From positions 21,008-85,007 of the forward strand of contig JAEDCY010000006.1 of NCBI GenBank assembly GCA_016293915.1: DNA of 64,000 nt. Direction: 5' to 3'. Shown in pieces: positions 52,946 to 61,552 of this stretch. The DNA comes from Treponema sp. (GTDB lineage Bacteria; Spirochaetota; Spirochaetia; Treponematales; Treponemataceae). How positions within the stretch are numbered: the stretch's first letter is position 1; the number at the start of each line of letters is the position of its first letter. Under the pieces are notes generated by a model. It saw only the letters and a program-made list of their open reading frames with translations. It did not search any database and was not told the DNA's origin. The position numbers were made by a program, and so were the translations under genes.

Positions 52946-55018
52946 TTATACCTTAAACTCATCAATGCGTTCAGAAATGTCGTTTACGGCCTGGGTCATG
53001 TCTTCGGTGAGTTGGTTCAAGTTCTTTGTTGTCTGCTGTGTAACTTCTGTTGTAGATACAATCTTATTGAAGTTCTGAGCCATGTTCTTTGAAGATTCTT
53101 TAAGTCCGGCAATTGCATCAAGAACTGTAAGGGCACGATCCCCGATTTTCTTACTTGAGCGCTGTACACTTACAGAAATATTGTTCATTGTAGAAAGAGT
53201 CTCGAGCAGATGCTTAGAACCTTCACTCTGTTCCTCTGTAGCCTTCTTGATAGAATAAACCAGTTCAGATGTATTGTTTGACTTATCAGATACAACTTCA
53301 AAACTAGCCTTACTTAAGTCGGCACTTTCTACTACCTTACGGATGTTTTCAGCAATCAACTTAAGGTTTTCACTAATACTCTTAGACTGAGTAGCAGAAG
53401 TATCAGCAAGCTTACGGATTTCTTCAGCAACGACTGCGAATCCCTTTCCAGCCTCACCCGCATGTGCAGACTCAATCATGGCGTTCATAGAAAGGAGGTT
53501 TGTCTGAGAAGAAATGTTTGCGATAACCATGTTGGTATCCTGCAGAGACTTACTCTGCGCAAGTACAGAGTTCAAAAGTTCATTTACGATACGGTTCTTT
53601 TCAATTCCCTCAACTGTAGCGGCATTAAGTTCATTAAACTCACCAGCCATCTTATCAACTGAAATTGAGATAGACTGAATGTTTCCAATCATCTGCTCGA
53701 TGCCGGCACTTGCCTGTGTAATTGCTTCTACCTGAGAATCAATCATCTGATTAAGAGTTGTAATGTTAGAAGAAATCTGAGCGACAAGTTCTGATGTATC
53801 CATTACGCTCTTATCCTCGGCTTCGAGCGTAGAAGTAGCTGTCTGGATTTCCAAAGAAATGTTATCCATCTGATTCTTAGTTGCATCCAGCTGCCCCTTA
53901 ACATTTTCGAAGGTTTCTCTAAGATTATAGTTTGCAGTACCAATTTCACGGACTGTTTCATGTACTGTATTTACAAAAGCATTTACAGATTTCTTAACCT
54001 GTGAAATTTCATTATTGTGGTAGATTTCAAGACGCTTTGTAAGATCCTTATCTCCGGTATTAAGATCATCAATATTCTTTTTGATAGAATCGAACTTTCC
54101 AATAATAATTCTGATGATAATAAGTTCAAGAATCATAAGAATTATAGCAATTACAAAACCACCAATAAGAGATATTCTCTGTAACTGATTTGAAATCTGA
54201 TGAATTTCTTCTTTGTCTACAGATGCAACAACAATCCACTGTTTGTTTGCTATCTTAAAGGATTTTGAATATACCTCAATATTATTTTTTGTATTTTCTT
54301 CTCCAAGAATATCTTCACCAGCACGAAGGCCACCTACATCATCATATACTGAAATTCGACCAGTTTTATAGAATGACTTTCCAAGCTTGTTCAAAGAACT
54401 AAGTTCCAGGAAGCCTACACATCCTCCTGGAATCTTCTTTCCAGTTTTATCATCAACAAATTCTGATTTTACAAAGATAGGCATTGTATAACCACCAGCA
54501 GCAGCTACACGAGGAGATTCCAGCCATACATCTACATTGCTTTTCTTGTGATTTACATAGTACTCTTTCTGCAAGATACCAGCTGTAGAAGAACCACCTT
54601 TAGTATTGAAGGTCTGTGGTCCACCATCCTTTGCACTGGTATCAGAATCCCAGAATACCATTACATATTCATAGCCATCCGGCTTCTTTACAGTTTTAAT
54701 TCTGTGTTTAATATTTTCCGGGTTATCAGTAGGATCTACAACAGCACGCTGGAAAACATTCATGATGTTTACCTGATTTTCAAACCAGGTCTGAACGTTG
54801 TCAATTGCCGAATCCATAAAGTTATCTACAGATTCATCATAGATACTCTTAATCGGAGCCTTTAGATTTGTAGTAATGTAAATAAGAAAGACTGAAATAA
54901 AAGCTAATATTTCAAGAAAAGCTACAACACCATATTTGACCAACAATGATTCTTTACGCTGCTTTTTTTCCTTTTTTGCTTCAGTTGTTGTTGCAATCTC
55001 TTCGACTTGTTCATTCAT
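52946..55018 (-). CDS. Methyl-accepting chemotaxis protein with Cache-type sensor
   Basis: 690 residues. A short cytoplasmic tail, a first membrane helix (about 30-48), a periplasmic sensor of some 230 residues that looks like a dCache domain, a second helix (about 283-308) and a HAMP stretch are followed by the long signalling coiled coil. The hairpin tip reads ISSQTNLLSMNAMIESAHAG, and EIRKLADTSATQSKSI follows. It reports to CheA/CheW to steer the flagella; the ligand is unknown. No che gene is adjacent. Confidence 0.93.
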   Translation of the reverse strand: MNEQVEEIATTTEAKKEKKQRKESLLVKYGVVAFLEILAFISVFLIYITTNLKAPIKSIYDESVDNFMDSAIDNVQTWFENQVNIMNVFQRAVVDPTDNPENIKHRIKTVKKPDGYEYVMVFWDSDTSAKDGGPQTFNTKGGSSTAGILQKEYYVNHKKSNVDVWLESPRVAAAGGYTMPIFVKSEFVDDKTGKKIPGGCVGFLELSSLNKLGKSFYKTGRISVYDDVGGLRAGEDILGEENTKNNIEVYSKSFKIANKQWIVVASVDKEEIHQISNQLQRISLIGGFVIAIILMILELIIIRIIIGKFDSIKKNIDDLNTGDKDLTKRLEIYHNNEISQVKKSVNAFVNTVHETVREIGTANYNLRETFENVKGQLDATKNQMDNISLEIQTATSTLEAEDKSVMDTSELVAQISSNITTLNQMIDSQVEAITQASAGIEQMIGNIQSISISVDKMAGEFNELNAATVEGIEKNRIVNELLNSVLAQSKSLQDTNMVIANISSQTNLLSMNAMIESAHAGEAGKGFAVVAEEIRKLADTSATQSKSISENLKLIAENIRKVVESADLSKASFEVVSDKSNNTSELVYSIKKATEEQSEGSKHLLETLSTMNNISVSVQRSSKKIGDRALTVLDAIAGLKESSKNMAQNFNKIVSTTEVTQQTTKNLNQLTEDMTQAVNDISERIDEFKV

Positions 55019-55097
55019 AGCTACGCCTCACTTTATATTAAAAAAATAACGTTATTTCTTAAGTATATATCATTATCGACATAAGTCAAATTTTTCG

Positions 55098-55493
55098 TTA
55101 CTGGGCACGAGGTTTGTGGCAGTTTGAGCACCCAACTACATGAACATGTTTTTTCCCTAGAGCTTTGTTGAAAAGCCGGGCTGTAAGACTCTGATCAGGA
55201 GCAACTTCTTTATGACATACAGGGCAAATACGCTTAAGTCCAGGCTCACACCGTGGATAACAGTGAGGGCAGCCCATAACTATCATAAGCTGGTCCGGAA
55301 CATTCATTGGCCGATAGACTTTTGAGATTATATTCTCCCCTACAAAGAGATTTGAATCGCAGAGGGGACATTTTACCGGCTGCAGATTCTTCTGACGGGT
55401 ATTTTTTTGATTTTTACTATTAGAATATTTGATATACCAGGCAATCAAAGCGATTATTACGCAAACCGCACCGCCCATTAATAAGTAGTCCAT
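55098..55493 (-). CDS. Membrane-anchored zinc-ribbon protein
   Basis: Start 55493 is chosen because TATAAT ends six bases before it; the longer frame to 55592 runs into a repeat. The 131-residue product has one N-terminal membrane helix (AVCVIIALIAWYI) and four cysteine knuckles (CPLC, CPHCYPRC, CPVC, CSNC) that could bind two zinc ions. The function is unknown. It is divergent from flaB, with a repeat between. Confidence 0.7.
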   Translation of the reverse strand: MDYLLMGGAVCVIIALIAWYIKYSNSKNQKNTRQKNLQPVKCPLCDSNLFVGENIISKVYRPMNVPDQLMIVMGCPHCYPRCEPGLKRICPVCHKEVAPDQSLTARLFNKALGKKHVHVVGCSNCHKPRAQ

Positions 55494-55499
55494 AAATGT

Positions 55500-55505
55500 A
55501 TTATA
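55500..55505 (-). promoter_or_regulatory. Extended -10 TGGTATAAT of the zinc-ribbon gene
   Basis: Ends 6 nt before the ATG at 55493, giving a leaderless mRNA. Confidence 0.55.
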
Positions 55506-55513
55506 CCACAACT

Positions 55514-55693
55514 GCGTTAGGCAATGGAATGGTGCAAAGCAGCCATCTAGGGAGCGACGGCTGAAAGCCGGCAAAATGCTCCAGTGGAGCATTTTGAGCG
55601 AGTCTCCGAGCAGCTATGCTGCGAAGGTCGGCGAAGCCGAGGAGGCCGAGCGGCAGCGAGCCATGGAACTGCCGACGGCGAAGCCGGAACGCC
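55514..55693. repeat. GCGTTAGGC...GGAACGCC repeat (RE-A), long copy
   Basis: A 180-bp GC-rich element with several hairpins (AAAATGCTCCAGTGGAGCATTTT is the clearest). Its first and last bases match the 96-bp copy at 25560. It sits between the promoters of two divergent genes. Confidence 0.6.
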
Positions 55694-55722
55694 AAAAAAA
55701 TAAAAAAATTGTGATTTTTTCC

Positions 55723-55749
55723 TAAACTTTTTTTACCCTTTCCCGACAA
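55723..55749 (+). promoter_or_regulatory. Sigma-28-like promoter of flaB
   Basis: TAAACTTT, an 11-bp spacer, CCCGACAA, close to the flagellar consensus TAAAGTTT-N11-GCCGATAA. The leader of about 95 nt contains the hairpin AAACCAC-gtt-GTGGTTT and, just before the gene, AAGGAG. Confidence 0.65.
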
Positions 55750-55849
55750 TCAAGTATAAGGGTGGTGGAAACCCGTGAGATAAACCACGTTGTGGTTTGA
55801 AACCCACCAATGTGTTTTATCTTATAACCAAAACTATAAGGAGATTATT

Positions 55850-56710
55850 ATGGTTATTAATCACAATATGAGTGCTATGTTCGCTCAGCGTTCCCAGGGA
55901 ATTCAGGATCTTAACCAGCAGAAGAGCATGGAAAAACTTTCTTCTGGTATGAGAATCAACCGTGCCGGTGACGACGCTTCTGGACTTGCAGTTTCTGAGA
56001 AAATGCGTGCTCAGATCCGCGGTTTGAACCAGGCTTCAACAAACGCTCAGAATGGTATTTCTTTCATTCAGACAACTGAAGGATACCTTCAGGAAACAAC
56101 AGACATCGTTCAGCGTATCCGCGAACTTGCTGTTCAGTCTTCAAACGGTATCTATTCTTCTGAAGACCGCATGCAGATTCAGGTAGAAGTTTCTTCTTTG
56201 ATCGCAGAGGTTGACCGCATCGCTTCTTGTGCTCAGTTCAACGGTATGAACATGCTTACAGGTCGTTTTGCTCGTCCTACAGGTGAAAATGTTGTTACAG
56301 GTTCTATGTGGTTCCATATTGGTGCTAACATGGATCAGAGAACACAGGTATACATTGGAACAATGTCTGCTATGGCTCTTGGTCTCCGCAACGTTGGTGA
56401 TGAATCAATCATGTCTTTGGCTACTCCAGATGAAGCAAACCGCGCAATCGGAACTTTGGACGAGGCTTTGATGAAGATCAACAAGCAGCGCGCTGACCTT
56501 GGTGCTTACCAGAACCGCCTCGAGAAGACAGTAACTGGTCTTGATATTGGTGCTGAGAACCTCCAGGCTTCTGAATCACGCATCCGTGATACAGACATGG
56601 CTGAAGAGATGGTTAAGTTCACAACTTCTAACGTACTCTCTCAGGCTGGTACTGCAATGCTCGCTCAGGCTAACCAGTCTAGCCAGAACGTACTCAGCTT
56701 GCTCCGCTAG
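55850..56710 (+). CDS. flaB: Flagellin FlaB (periplasmic flagellar core protein)
   Basis: 286 residues, the size of spirochaete FlaB. The N-terminal D0/D1 part (MVINHNMSAMFAQRSQ, SSGMRINRAGDDASGLAVSE, NAQNGISFIQTTEGYLQE) and the C-terminal D1/D0 part (RIRDTDMAEEMVKFTTSNVL, QAGTAMLAQANQ) are complete; the variable middle is short, as usual in core flagellins. Filaments lie in the periplasm and drive the body wave. AAGGAG sets the start at 55850. A sigma-28-like promoter and a terminator frame it as a single-gene unit. Confidence 0.96.
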   Translation: MVINHNMSAMFAQRSQGIQDLNQQKSMEKLSSGMRINRAGDDASGLAVSEKMRAQIRGLNQASTNAQNGISFIQTTEGYLQETTDIVQRIRELAVQSSNGIYSSEDRMQIQVEVSSLIAEVDRIASCAQFNGMNMLTGRFARPTGENVVTGSMWFHIGANMDQRTQVYIGTMSAMALGLRNVGDESIMSLATPDEANRAIGTLDEALMKINKQRADLGAYQNRLEKTVTGLDIGAENLQASESRIRDTDMAEEMVKFTTSNVLSQAGTAMLAQANQSSQNVLSLLR

Positions 56711-56715
56711 AATAG

Positions 56716-56741
56716 ATTGTCCGGTCAAGCCGGACAATGAC
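56716..56741. repeat. TTGTCCGGTCAAGCCGGACAA palindrome
   Basis: Followed by TGACA, as in other copies (20992, 51206). It lies just after the flaB stop. Confidence 0.7.
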
Positions 56742-56745
56742 ATAT

Positions 56746-56785
56746 GGTGGTTTCGATACGTCCGCTCCGCGGACACTCAACCACC
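56746..56785. repeat. REP-type palindrome after flaB
   Basis: GGTGGTTTCGATAC...CTCAACCACC with a GC-rich inner hairpin, nearly identical to 59400. Confidence 0.75.
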
Positions 56786-56790
56786 GTATA

Positions 56791-56828
56791 AAAAAAACCG
56801 ATGCTCGCAAGAACATCGGTTTTTTTGT
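56791..56828 (+). terminator. Rho-independent terminator of flaB
   Basis: AAACCGATG-ctcgcaagaa-CATCGGTTT followed by T residues. Confidence 0.85.
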
Positions 56829-56834
56829 TTAACA

Positions 56835-56864
56835 AAGATTCCGAAACAAGTTCGGAATGACATA
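56835..56864. repeat. ATTCCGAAACAAGTTCGGAAT palindrome
   Basis: A variant of the TGTCCGGTCAAGCCGGACA family, also followed by TGACA. Confidence 0.55.
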
Positions 56865-56880
56865 TTATATCAGCATGTTA

Positions 56881-57435
56881 TTAGCCGAGAGTGATAGCTC
56901 CAGCCTCGCTGATTGTAATGATTGCTTTACAATTTGTGCAGCGGAAGCGGCCTGCATGTGCAGCCTGAATATTCTTTCCACAAGAAGGACAAACAAGCAT
57001 CTTAGGGAATACAGGACCTGGTGTTGAACCTTCATCATGACGCAGATATTCCAAAGCTTCTTCTGTAGTGTCTTTCAGATTGAAGAACTGTGAGAAACCG
57101 AGAATCTGGAATACTTCAGCAACCTTTTCCTGTACTTCAGAAAGAATAATATCTCCGCCTTTTACCTTTACCATCTTAAGAAGGATTGTAAAAGAACCAA
57201 GTCCTGTAGAAGATACATATGACAAACCACCACAATTGAAAAGAAGGTAAAAATAACCTGCTCCAATTACTTTGGTAAGCTGTTTCTGAAAGAAGGATGA
57301 ATTATAAGTATCAATATACCCATCCAGGACAACCATACAACCGTTCTGGACTCCTGGAATCTTATGCAAAGTGATTTTAAGTGAGTCATCCTTATCACTA
57401 TCAAAGCCTGAAACTATAGAATTATTTGATTCCAT
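56881..57435 (-). CDS. STAS-domain anti-sigma-factor antagonist with C-terminal zinc ribbon
   Basis: 184 residues behind AGGAG. The STAS domain (about 15-125) contains YVSSTGLGSF, where a serine is the usual phosphorylation site that switches partner binding. A C-terminal zinc ribbon (CPSCGK...CTNCK, about 148-170) has been added. STAS proteins take a sigma factor out of the grip of an anti-sigma kinase; treponemes carry such antagonists and their targets are poorly known. The added ribbon is unusual. No kinase gene is adjacent. Confidence 0.85.
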   Translation of the reverse strand: MESNNSIVSGFDSDKDDSLKITLHKIPGVQNGCMVVLDGYIDTYNSSFFQKQLTKVIGAGYFYLLFNCGGLSYVSSTGLGSFTILLKMVKVKGGDIILSEVQEKVAEVFQILGFSQFFNLKDTTEEALEYLRHDEGSTPGPVFPKMLVCPSCGKNIQAAHAGRFRCTNCKAIITISEAGAITLG

Positions 57436-57493
57436 ATATACTACTCCTAATTGTTAATTATAACACAAATTTGTTGTTTGTCTATAAAAATTT

Positions 57494-58093
57494 TTAGAAT
57501 TCACTGCGTCCACGGAAACTGAGTGACAGGGTTCTTTTATCAATATATTCGAGGTCGCCGCCCACGGGGATGCCGGTGGCAAGGCGGGTAACTTTTGGCG
57601 GCTGCGGTAAATTAAGCTCTGTAATCATCTTATTAAGATAAAGGGCTGTTGTATCACCTTCTACCGTAGGATTTGTTGCTATGATGATTTCAGTAACTGC
57701 TCCACCCCTTATTCTTGCAAGCAAAGGCTGAATTGCCAATTGAGCAGGTCCAATACCTTCCAGAGGTCTCAAAAGTCCCCCAAGAACATGATAAAGCCCC
57801 TTGTATTCACCATATGCCTCTATAGTGGAAACATCCTGAGGTTGTTCAACAACACAGATTTGACTTGAATCACGCAGCGGATTTGAGCAGACTGGACAGG
57901 GATCACTTTCTGTCCAGGTTCCACATACAGAACACGGTTTTATACGTTCCTGCAGTTGACCTAAATTCTGAGCAAACTTCTGCACGTATGCAGCATCCTG
58001 TTTGAGAAGCCAGTTTACCATGCGAACGGCAGATTTTTTGCCGATTCCCGGGAGACGTGAAAAGTTATTTGCTAATTCGTCAAATGCGTTCAT
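57494..58093 (-). CDS. recR: Recombination mediator RecR
   Basis: 199 residues with the helix-hairpin-helix (NFSRLPGIGKKSAVRMV), the four-cysteine zinc finger (CSVCGTWTESDPCPVC) and the Toprim domain (CVVEQPQDVSTIEA). With RecO or RecF it loads RecA on gapped DNA. It begins 3 bp after ybaB in the conserved dnaX-ybaB-recR order. Confidence 0.95.
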   Translation of the reverse strand: MNAFDELANNFSRLPGIGKKSAVRMVNWLLKQDAAYVQKFAQNLGQLQERIKPCSVCGTWTESDPCPVCSNPLRDSSQICVVEQPQDVSTIEAYGEYKGLYHVLGGLLRPLEGIGPAQLAIQPLLARIRGGAVTEIIIATNPTVEGDTTALYLNKMITELNLPQPPKVTRLATGIPVGGDLEYIDKRTLSLSFRGRSEF

Positions 58094-58096
58094 AGA

Positions 58097-58408
58097 TTAA
58101 AGTCCAAACTGGCCAAGATCCAGTCCGCCAAGCAAAGAACTAGATTTTGCTTTAATCTGCTCCTGAACATTGTCTACAGCGTTTTTATGAGCCGAAACAA
58201 TAAGATCTTCAAGCATCTGAACATCGCGGTTATCAACACAAATCGGATCAAGTTTGATTCCTATCATCTCAAATTTTCCATTGAGTGTAATGGTAACCAT
58301 ACGGCCCCCCGAAGAACCTTCTGCACGAATATCAGCAAGCTCCTGCTGAAGTTTTTCAGACTGTTCTTTTATAGCCTGGGTATTTTTTAGCAATTCAAAC
58401 GGATTCAT
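58097..58408 (-). CDS. ybaB: YbaB/EbfC nucleoid-associated protein
   Basis: 103 residues from the ATG at 58408, which has GGAGG inside the end of dnaX. The two helices flanking a small sheet (MNPFELLKNTQAIKEQSEKLQ, GGRMVTITLNGKFEMIGIKL) match YbaB. The protein binds DNA as a tweezer-like dimer. In spirochaetes the homologue is known as EbfC. Confidence 0.92.
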   Translation of the reverse strand: MNPFELLKNTQAIKEQSEKLQQELADIRAEGSSGGRMVTITLNGKFEMIGIKLDPICVDNRDVQMLEDLIVSAHKNAVDNVQEQIKAKSSSLLGGLDLGQFGL

Positions 58409-58409
58409 T

Positions 58410-60587
58410 TTACATCCTCCCTGCAACGATTGTTCCCTTAAATGCATTTACAAGAATGTTCACCTGCAGAGGGATTTCTGCCGGGGGCGCAGCTTCCTGA
58501 GTTTTTGCTTCTTTAAGGGTCACGTTGAATTTCATTGGACGACCACAGGCATTTGAAATTTCTGCGGCAATCACATTTTTTTTCTTTTCTATAAGATTAA
58601 GGTCATAAGCTGATTCAACAGTCGTATTTACAGCATCATCGCGTACTTCCCATAATCCTGTTTTTTCTACATTTGATGCAGCAAAACCATCTGTTACTGC
58701 AAGATCTGCCGTAATCTGTCCGCGAAGTTGAGCTATGGAAATAGTCTGACCATCAGCTGTTGTCAAAGTTTCCTGCAGCTGAACTGGTGCTGAACTCATG
58801 CCATTTTGATTAGAAGAAGCATATTCCGTCTCATAAGCCTGTTCCGCGCGTTCGCTGAAATCAGCCTCCACAGGGTAATAATCATCATCAGGCGGCTCAT
58901 CCATATTAGACCAGCCGTCATCCCCCTCTTCCGAATCCGGATTTACTGTATAACCGGTTTCTGACAAAGGCACATCAACTTCAGGCACAACCTGACCATC
59001 GTCGGTAACATCATTCTGAGGAATATTAAGTTTCAGACGCTCGTCAAGTTCTGCCGGACCTGCATTTTCTGCCATTGGGGCAGCCACTGATTGTTCAGGC
59101 GGCAGTGGACCGCCATTAAGAAAAGGGTTTGCGCTATCTCCTTCACCCGCGCCGTCACCAGGACTGCCGAAATCGCCGGTATCATCATCAGAAATACCTG
59201 CCTGCTCTTTTGCAATAAGCTCATCGAGCATAGAAAGACGTGGCATTCCAGCCGGAATCGGGTTCACTCCCGGAGGGGTCGGCTGAGTCTGCTGAACCGG
59301 CTGATTCTGCAGTGTTTGCTGGGGCTGAGAAGTCTCAGTGGATCCGGTGGTTGAGCCTGTCGAAACTACCGCTGCACTCTGCACATTACTGTGTACTGCG
59401 GTGGTTTCGATACGTCCGCTTTGCGGACACTCAACCACCGAGTTTCCCATCAAAAGCCCCTGAGCCGCATCAATTGCCTTTTTAACCTCGGCATTAGAAA
59501 CATAACTTGAAAGCCAGCAAAGGCGGCTGAAGGCAAGCTCCAGCTCATAACGAGGTGAAAGTGAATAACGGATATCGCGGTAAAGCTGCAAAAAGAGCGA
59601 GAGTGCACGCTCAATCTGAACAGCATTCCAGGCTCCAAGAACTAAGCTGCTGTAGCGTTCTGCGCTGTTGCCAAGAAGAGATTCTTTTTTTACGCCATTT
59701 TTGATAAGAAGCAGGCTGCGCAGGTAGTCTGCAGAGTTAGAAATCAGCTGTTCGATTGAAACGCCGGCCTGAAGGAACTCATCAAGAAGACCAATAACGT
59801 CGGCAGTGCGGTTTTGAGCGCAGGCTTCAAAAACTGAATTTAAGCGGTCAATTCCAACCAGGCCGAGTTTATCACGGATTTTGTCATAAGTCATGTGTCC
59901 GTCGCTAAAGGCTACAACCTGATCAAAAAGGGTGTAAGCATCGCGCATAGAACCGGTAGACTCGCGGGCAATCCAGAAAAGTGCTTCATCATCAGCCTGA
60001 ATTCCAAGCTCGGCTGCTGCATCGGCAAGGCACTGCTTTACCTTATCAATTGCAACAAGGCGGAAGTTGAACTGCTGACAGCGGGATTTAATGGTAGCCG
60101 GCACCTTCTGAAGCTCAGTTGTCGCAAAAATAAAGATTACGTATGGAGGCGGCTCCTCAATAGTCTTGAGCAGGGCATTAAAAGCCGAAGTCGAAAGCAT
60201 GTGGACTTCGTCTATGATATAGATTTTATATTTCGAATTGCTCGGTGGGAAAAGAACCTCATCCTTAATCTGGCGGATGTTTTCAACGCTGGTATTTGAC
60301 GCACCATCGATTTCGATTACATCAAGAGAAGTTCCTTTTGTAATTTCCTGACAGGTTGAACACTGACCGCAAGGCTGGTCTGTAGGCCCGTTCTGACAGT
60401 TTAAGGCCTTAGCCAGAATACGGGCAGTAGAAGTCTTACCACAACCACGCGGACCCGAAAAAAGGTAGGCGTGGGCAATCTTCCCCGACTTTATAGAATT
60501 TTTGAGAGTCTCTGCAACAAATTCCTGACCAACAAGGTCGCCAAACTGCTGCGGACGGCGTCTCGTCGCTGTTACTTCGTATGACAT
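58410..60587 (-). CDS. dnaX: DNA polymerase III subunit gamma/tau
   Basis: 725 residues. The clamp-loader ATPase has Walker A GPRGCGKT, the zinc-binding cysteines CQNGPTDQPCGQCSTC, DEVHMLS and the sensor GSMRDAYTLFDQ. Domain III ends near residue 380. The long Pro/Gln/Glu-rich linker to the tau part contains about 30 residues encoded by two REP palindromes (59346-59439). It loads the beta clamp. TATAAT ends 6 nt before the ATG, giving a leaderless mRNA. ybaB and recR follow in one operon. Confidence 0.94.
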   Translation of the reverse strand: MSYEVTATRRRPQQFGDLVGQEFVAETLKNSIKSGKIAHAYLFSGPRGCGKTSTARILAKALNCQNGPTDQPCGQCSTCQEITKGTSLDVIEIDGASNTSVENIRQIKDEVLFPPSNSKYKIYIIDEVHMLSTSAFNALLKTIEEPPPYVIFIFATTELQKVPATIKSRCQQFNFRLVAIDKVKQCLADAAAELGIQADDEALFWIARESTGSMRDAYTLFDQVVAFSDGHMTYDKIRDKLGLVGIDRLNSVFEACAQNRTADVIGLLDEFLQAGVSIEQLISNSADYLRSLLLIKNGVKKESLLGNSAERYSSLVLGAWNAVQIERALSLFLQLYRDIRYSLSPRYELELAFSRLCWLSSYVSNAEVKKAIDAAQGLLMGNSVVECPQSGRIETTAVHSNVQSAAVVSTGSTTGSTETSQPQQTLQNQPVQQTQPTPPGVNPIPAGMPRLSMLDELIAKEQAGISDDDTGDFGSPGDGAGEGDSANPFLNGGPLPPEQSVAAPMAENAGPAELDERLKLNIPQNDVTDDGQVVPEVDVPLSETGYTVNPDSEEGDDGWSNMDEPPDDDYYPVEADFSERAEQAYETEYASSNQNGMSSAPVQLQETLTTADGQTISIAQLRGQITADLAVTDGFAASNVEKTGLWEVRDDAVNTTVESAYDLNLIEKKKNVIAAEISNACGRPMKFNVTLKEAKTQEAAPPAEIPLQVNILVNAFKGTIVAGRM
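59346..59439. repeat. Two REP-type palindromes inside dnaX
   Basis: Copies at 59346-59370 and 59400-59439, in inverted orientation, are translated in the linker of DnaX (VVECPQSGRIETT and VVSTGSTTGS). Confidence 0.75.
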
Positions 60588-60593
60588 AGAGTT

Positions 60594-60599
60594 ATTATA
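60594..60599 (-). promoter_or_regulatory. -10 box TATAAT of dnaX
   Basis: Ends 6 nt before the ATG at 60587. Confidence 0.5.
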
Positions 60600-60639
60600 G
60601 TAGGAATGGCGGGAAATTTGAAGTAGTGGAAACGTATCT

Positions 60640-60978
60640 TAGGAACAATGGAAAATAATATCTGTCGACTACACTCGACAGAATAGAAAAAGAGCCGGAA
60701 CATAATGATGTTTTCAAAATCGCCCTGTTCATTTCAATCAAGAAGTTCATAAACACAAGGATAAATACAGTCGATTTGTTTGTTGCCTTCATGAAATTTT
60801 CATAATTCGGGAGATTTGGAACTTTGTCACTCATCAGTTCTTTTATCATTTTATGATAATTTTTCAGATCTCCCGTTTTGAAATGAAATCTGTAGATGTT
60901 CAGTGCGACAATCTGCTCAAGACTTAATTGTCTTTTAGGCCCTCGCTTTCCATTGAACTTTGAAATAAGAAATTCAAA
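60640..60978 (-). pseudogene. Remnant of an IS982-like transposase
   Basis: On the minus strand an open stretch reads NGKRGPKRQLSLEQIVALN, then IYRFHFKTGDLKNYHKMIKE and VPNLPNYENFMKAT. This resembles the N-terminal helix-turn-helix part of IS982-family transposases. The DDE catalytic part is missing; the frame runs on into the dnaX promoter without it. No inverted repeats were found. Family call is from memory of the N-terminal pattern. Confidence 0.5.
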
Positions 60979-61057
60979 CTATATACATATTTTACAGACT
61001 TAGACGATATATCCATGATAAGAATATTGAACATTCGCTGATGAACCTGCGCATATC

Positions 61058-61546
61058 TTAATCATGATTAATTTTTTTGTATTCCAAAACTTTCTTTACA
61101 TAAAGTTTATCTTCATGAGCAATATGGGAAAGAATCCACTCATAAAGAAATTTACAGAACTTAATGGCATCTGAAAAATCCATTGAATTGAAACCTTTTG
61201 CAGTTTCTAAAACTTTTTTTGTAAATTCATCATGTCTGTTTTTATGTTCTGAAAAATGCTCATAACCAACAAGTTTCATTATTTTTTCTTCATTGGAAAA
61301 GTGAGTTGCTACATAATTAACACATTCTTTTAAAGTTCCAGCCAGAGTGATCTGCCATTTTGTATTATTCTCATTTCCATATTTAGCTCGACTTTCCATA
61401 ACTTCTGTATAAAGTTTGTTACACAGTTTTACAAGATGCTTGTGCTGCTCATCAATAAGAGGAATACCAAGTGCAAATTTAGGATCCCATCTTATTAAAT
61501 CTTTATCATCTGTTAAATTTGTTACTGAAGAATTCAATATATTCAT
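61058..61546 (-). CDS. Bacteriohemerythrin (hemerythrin-like metal-binding protein)
   Basis: 162 residues from the ATG at 61546, chosen because TATAAT ends six bases before it. The four-helix bundle carries the di-iron ligands: IDEQHKHLVKL, HFSNEEKIM, HKNRHDEF and HIAHEDKL. Such proteins bind oxygen at a di-iron site and serve in oxygen sensing or storage, useful to an anaerobe meeting oxygen. It stands between two decayed regions. Confidence 0.9.
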   Translation of the reverse strand: MNILNSSVTNLTDDKDLIRWDPKFALGIPLIDEQHKHLVKLCNKLYTEVMESRAKYGNENNTKWQITLAGTLKECVNYVATHFSNEEKIMKLVGYEHFSEHKNRHDEFTKKVLETAKGFNSMDFSDAIKFCKFLYEWILSHIAHEDKLYVKKVLEYKKINHD

Positions 61547-61552
61547 GAAATT

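Noticed and set aside
58560..58600. A-rich slippery run in dnaX as a programmed frameshift site
   Set aside because: The AAAAAAAA run is near the very end of the tau part, far from where a gamma form would end, and has no stimulating hairpin or upstream Shine-Dalgarno-like site that I can see.
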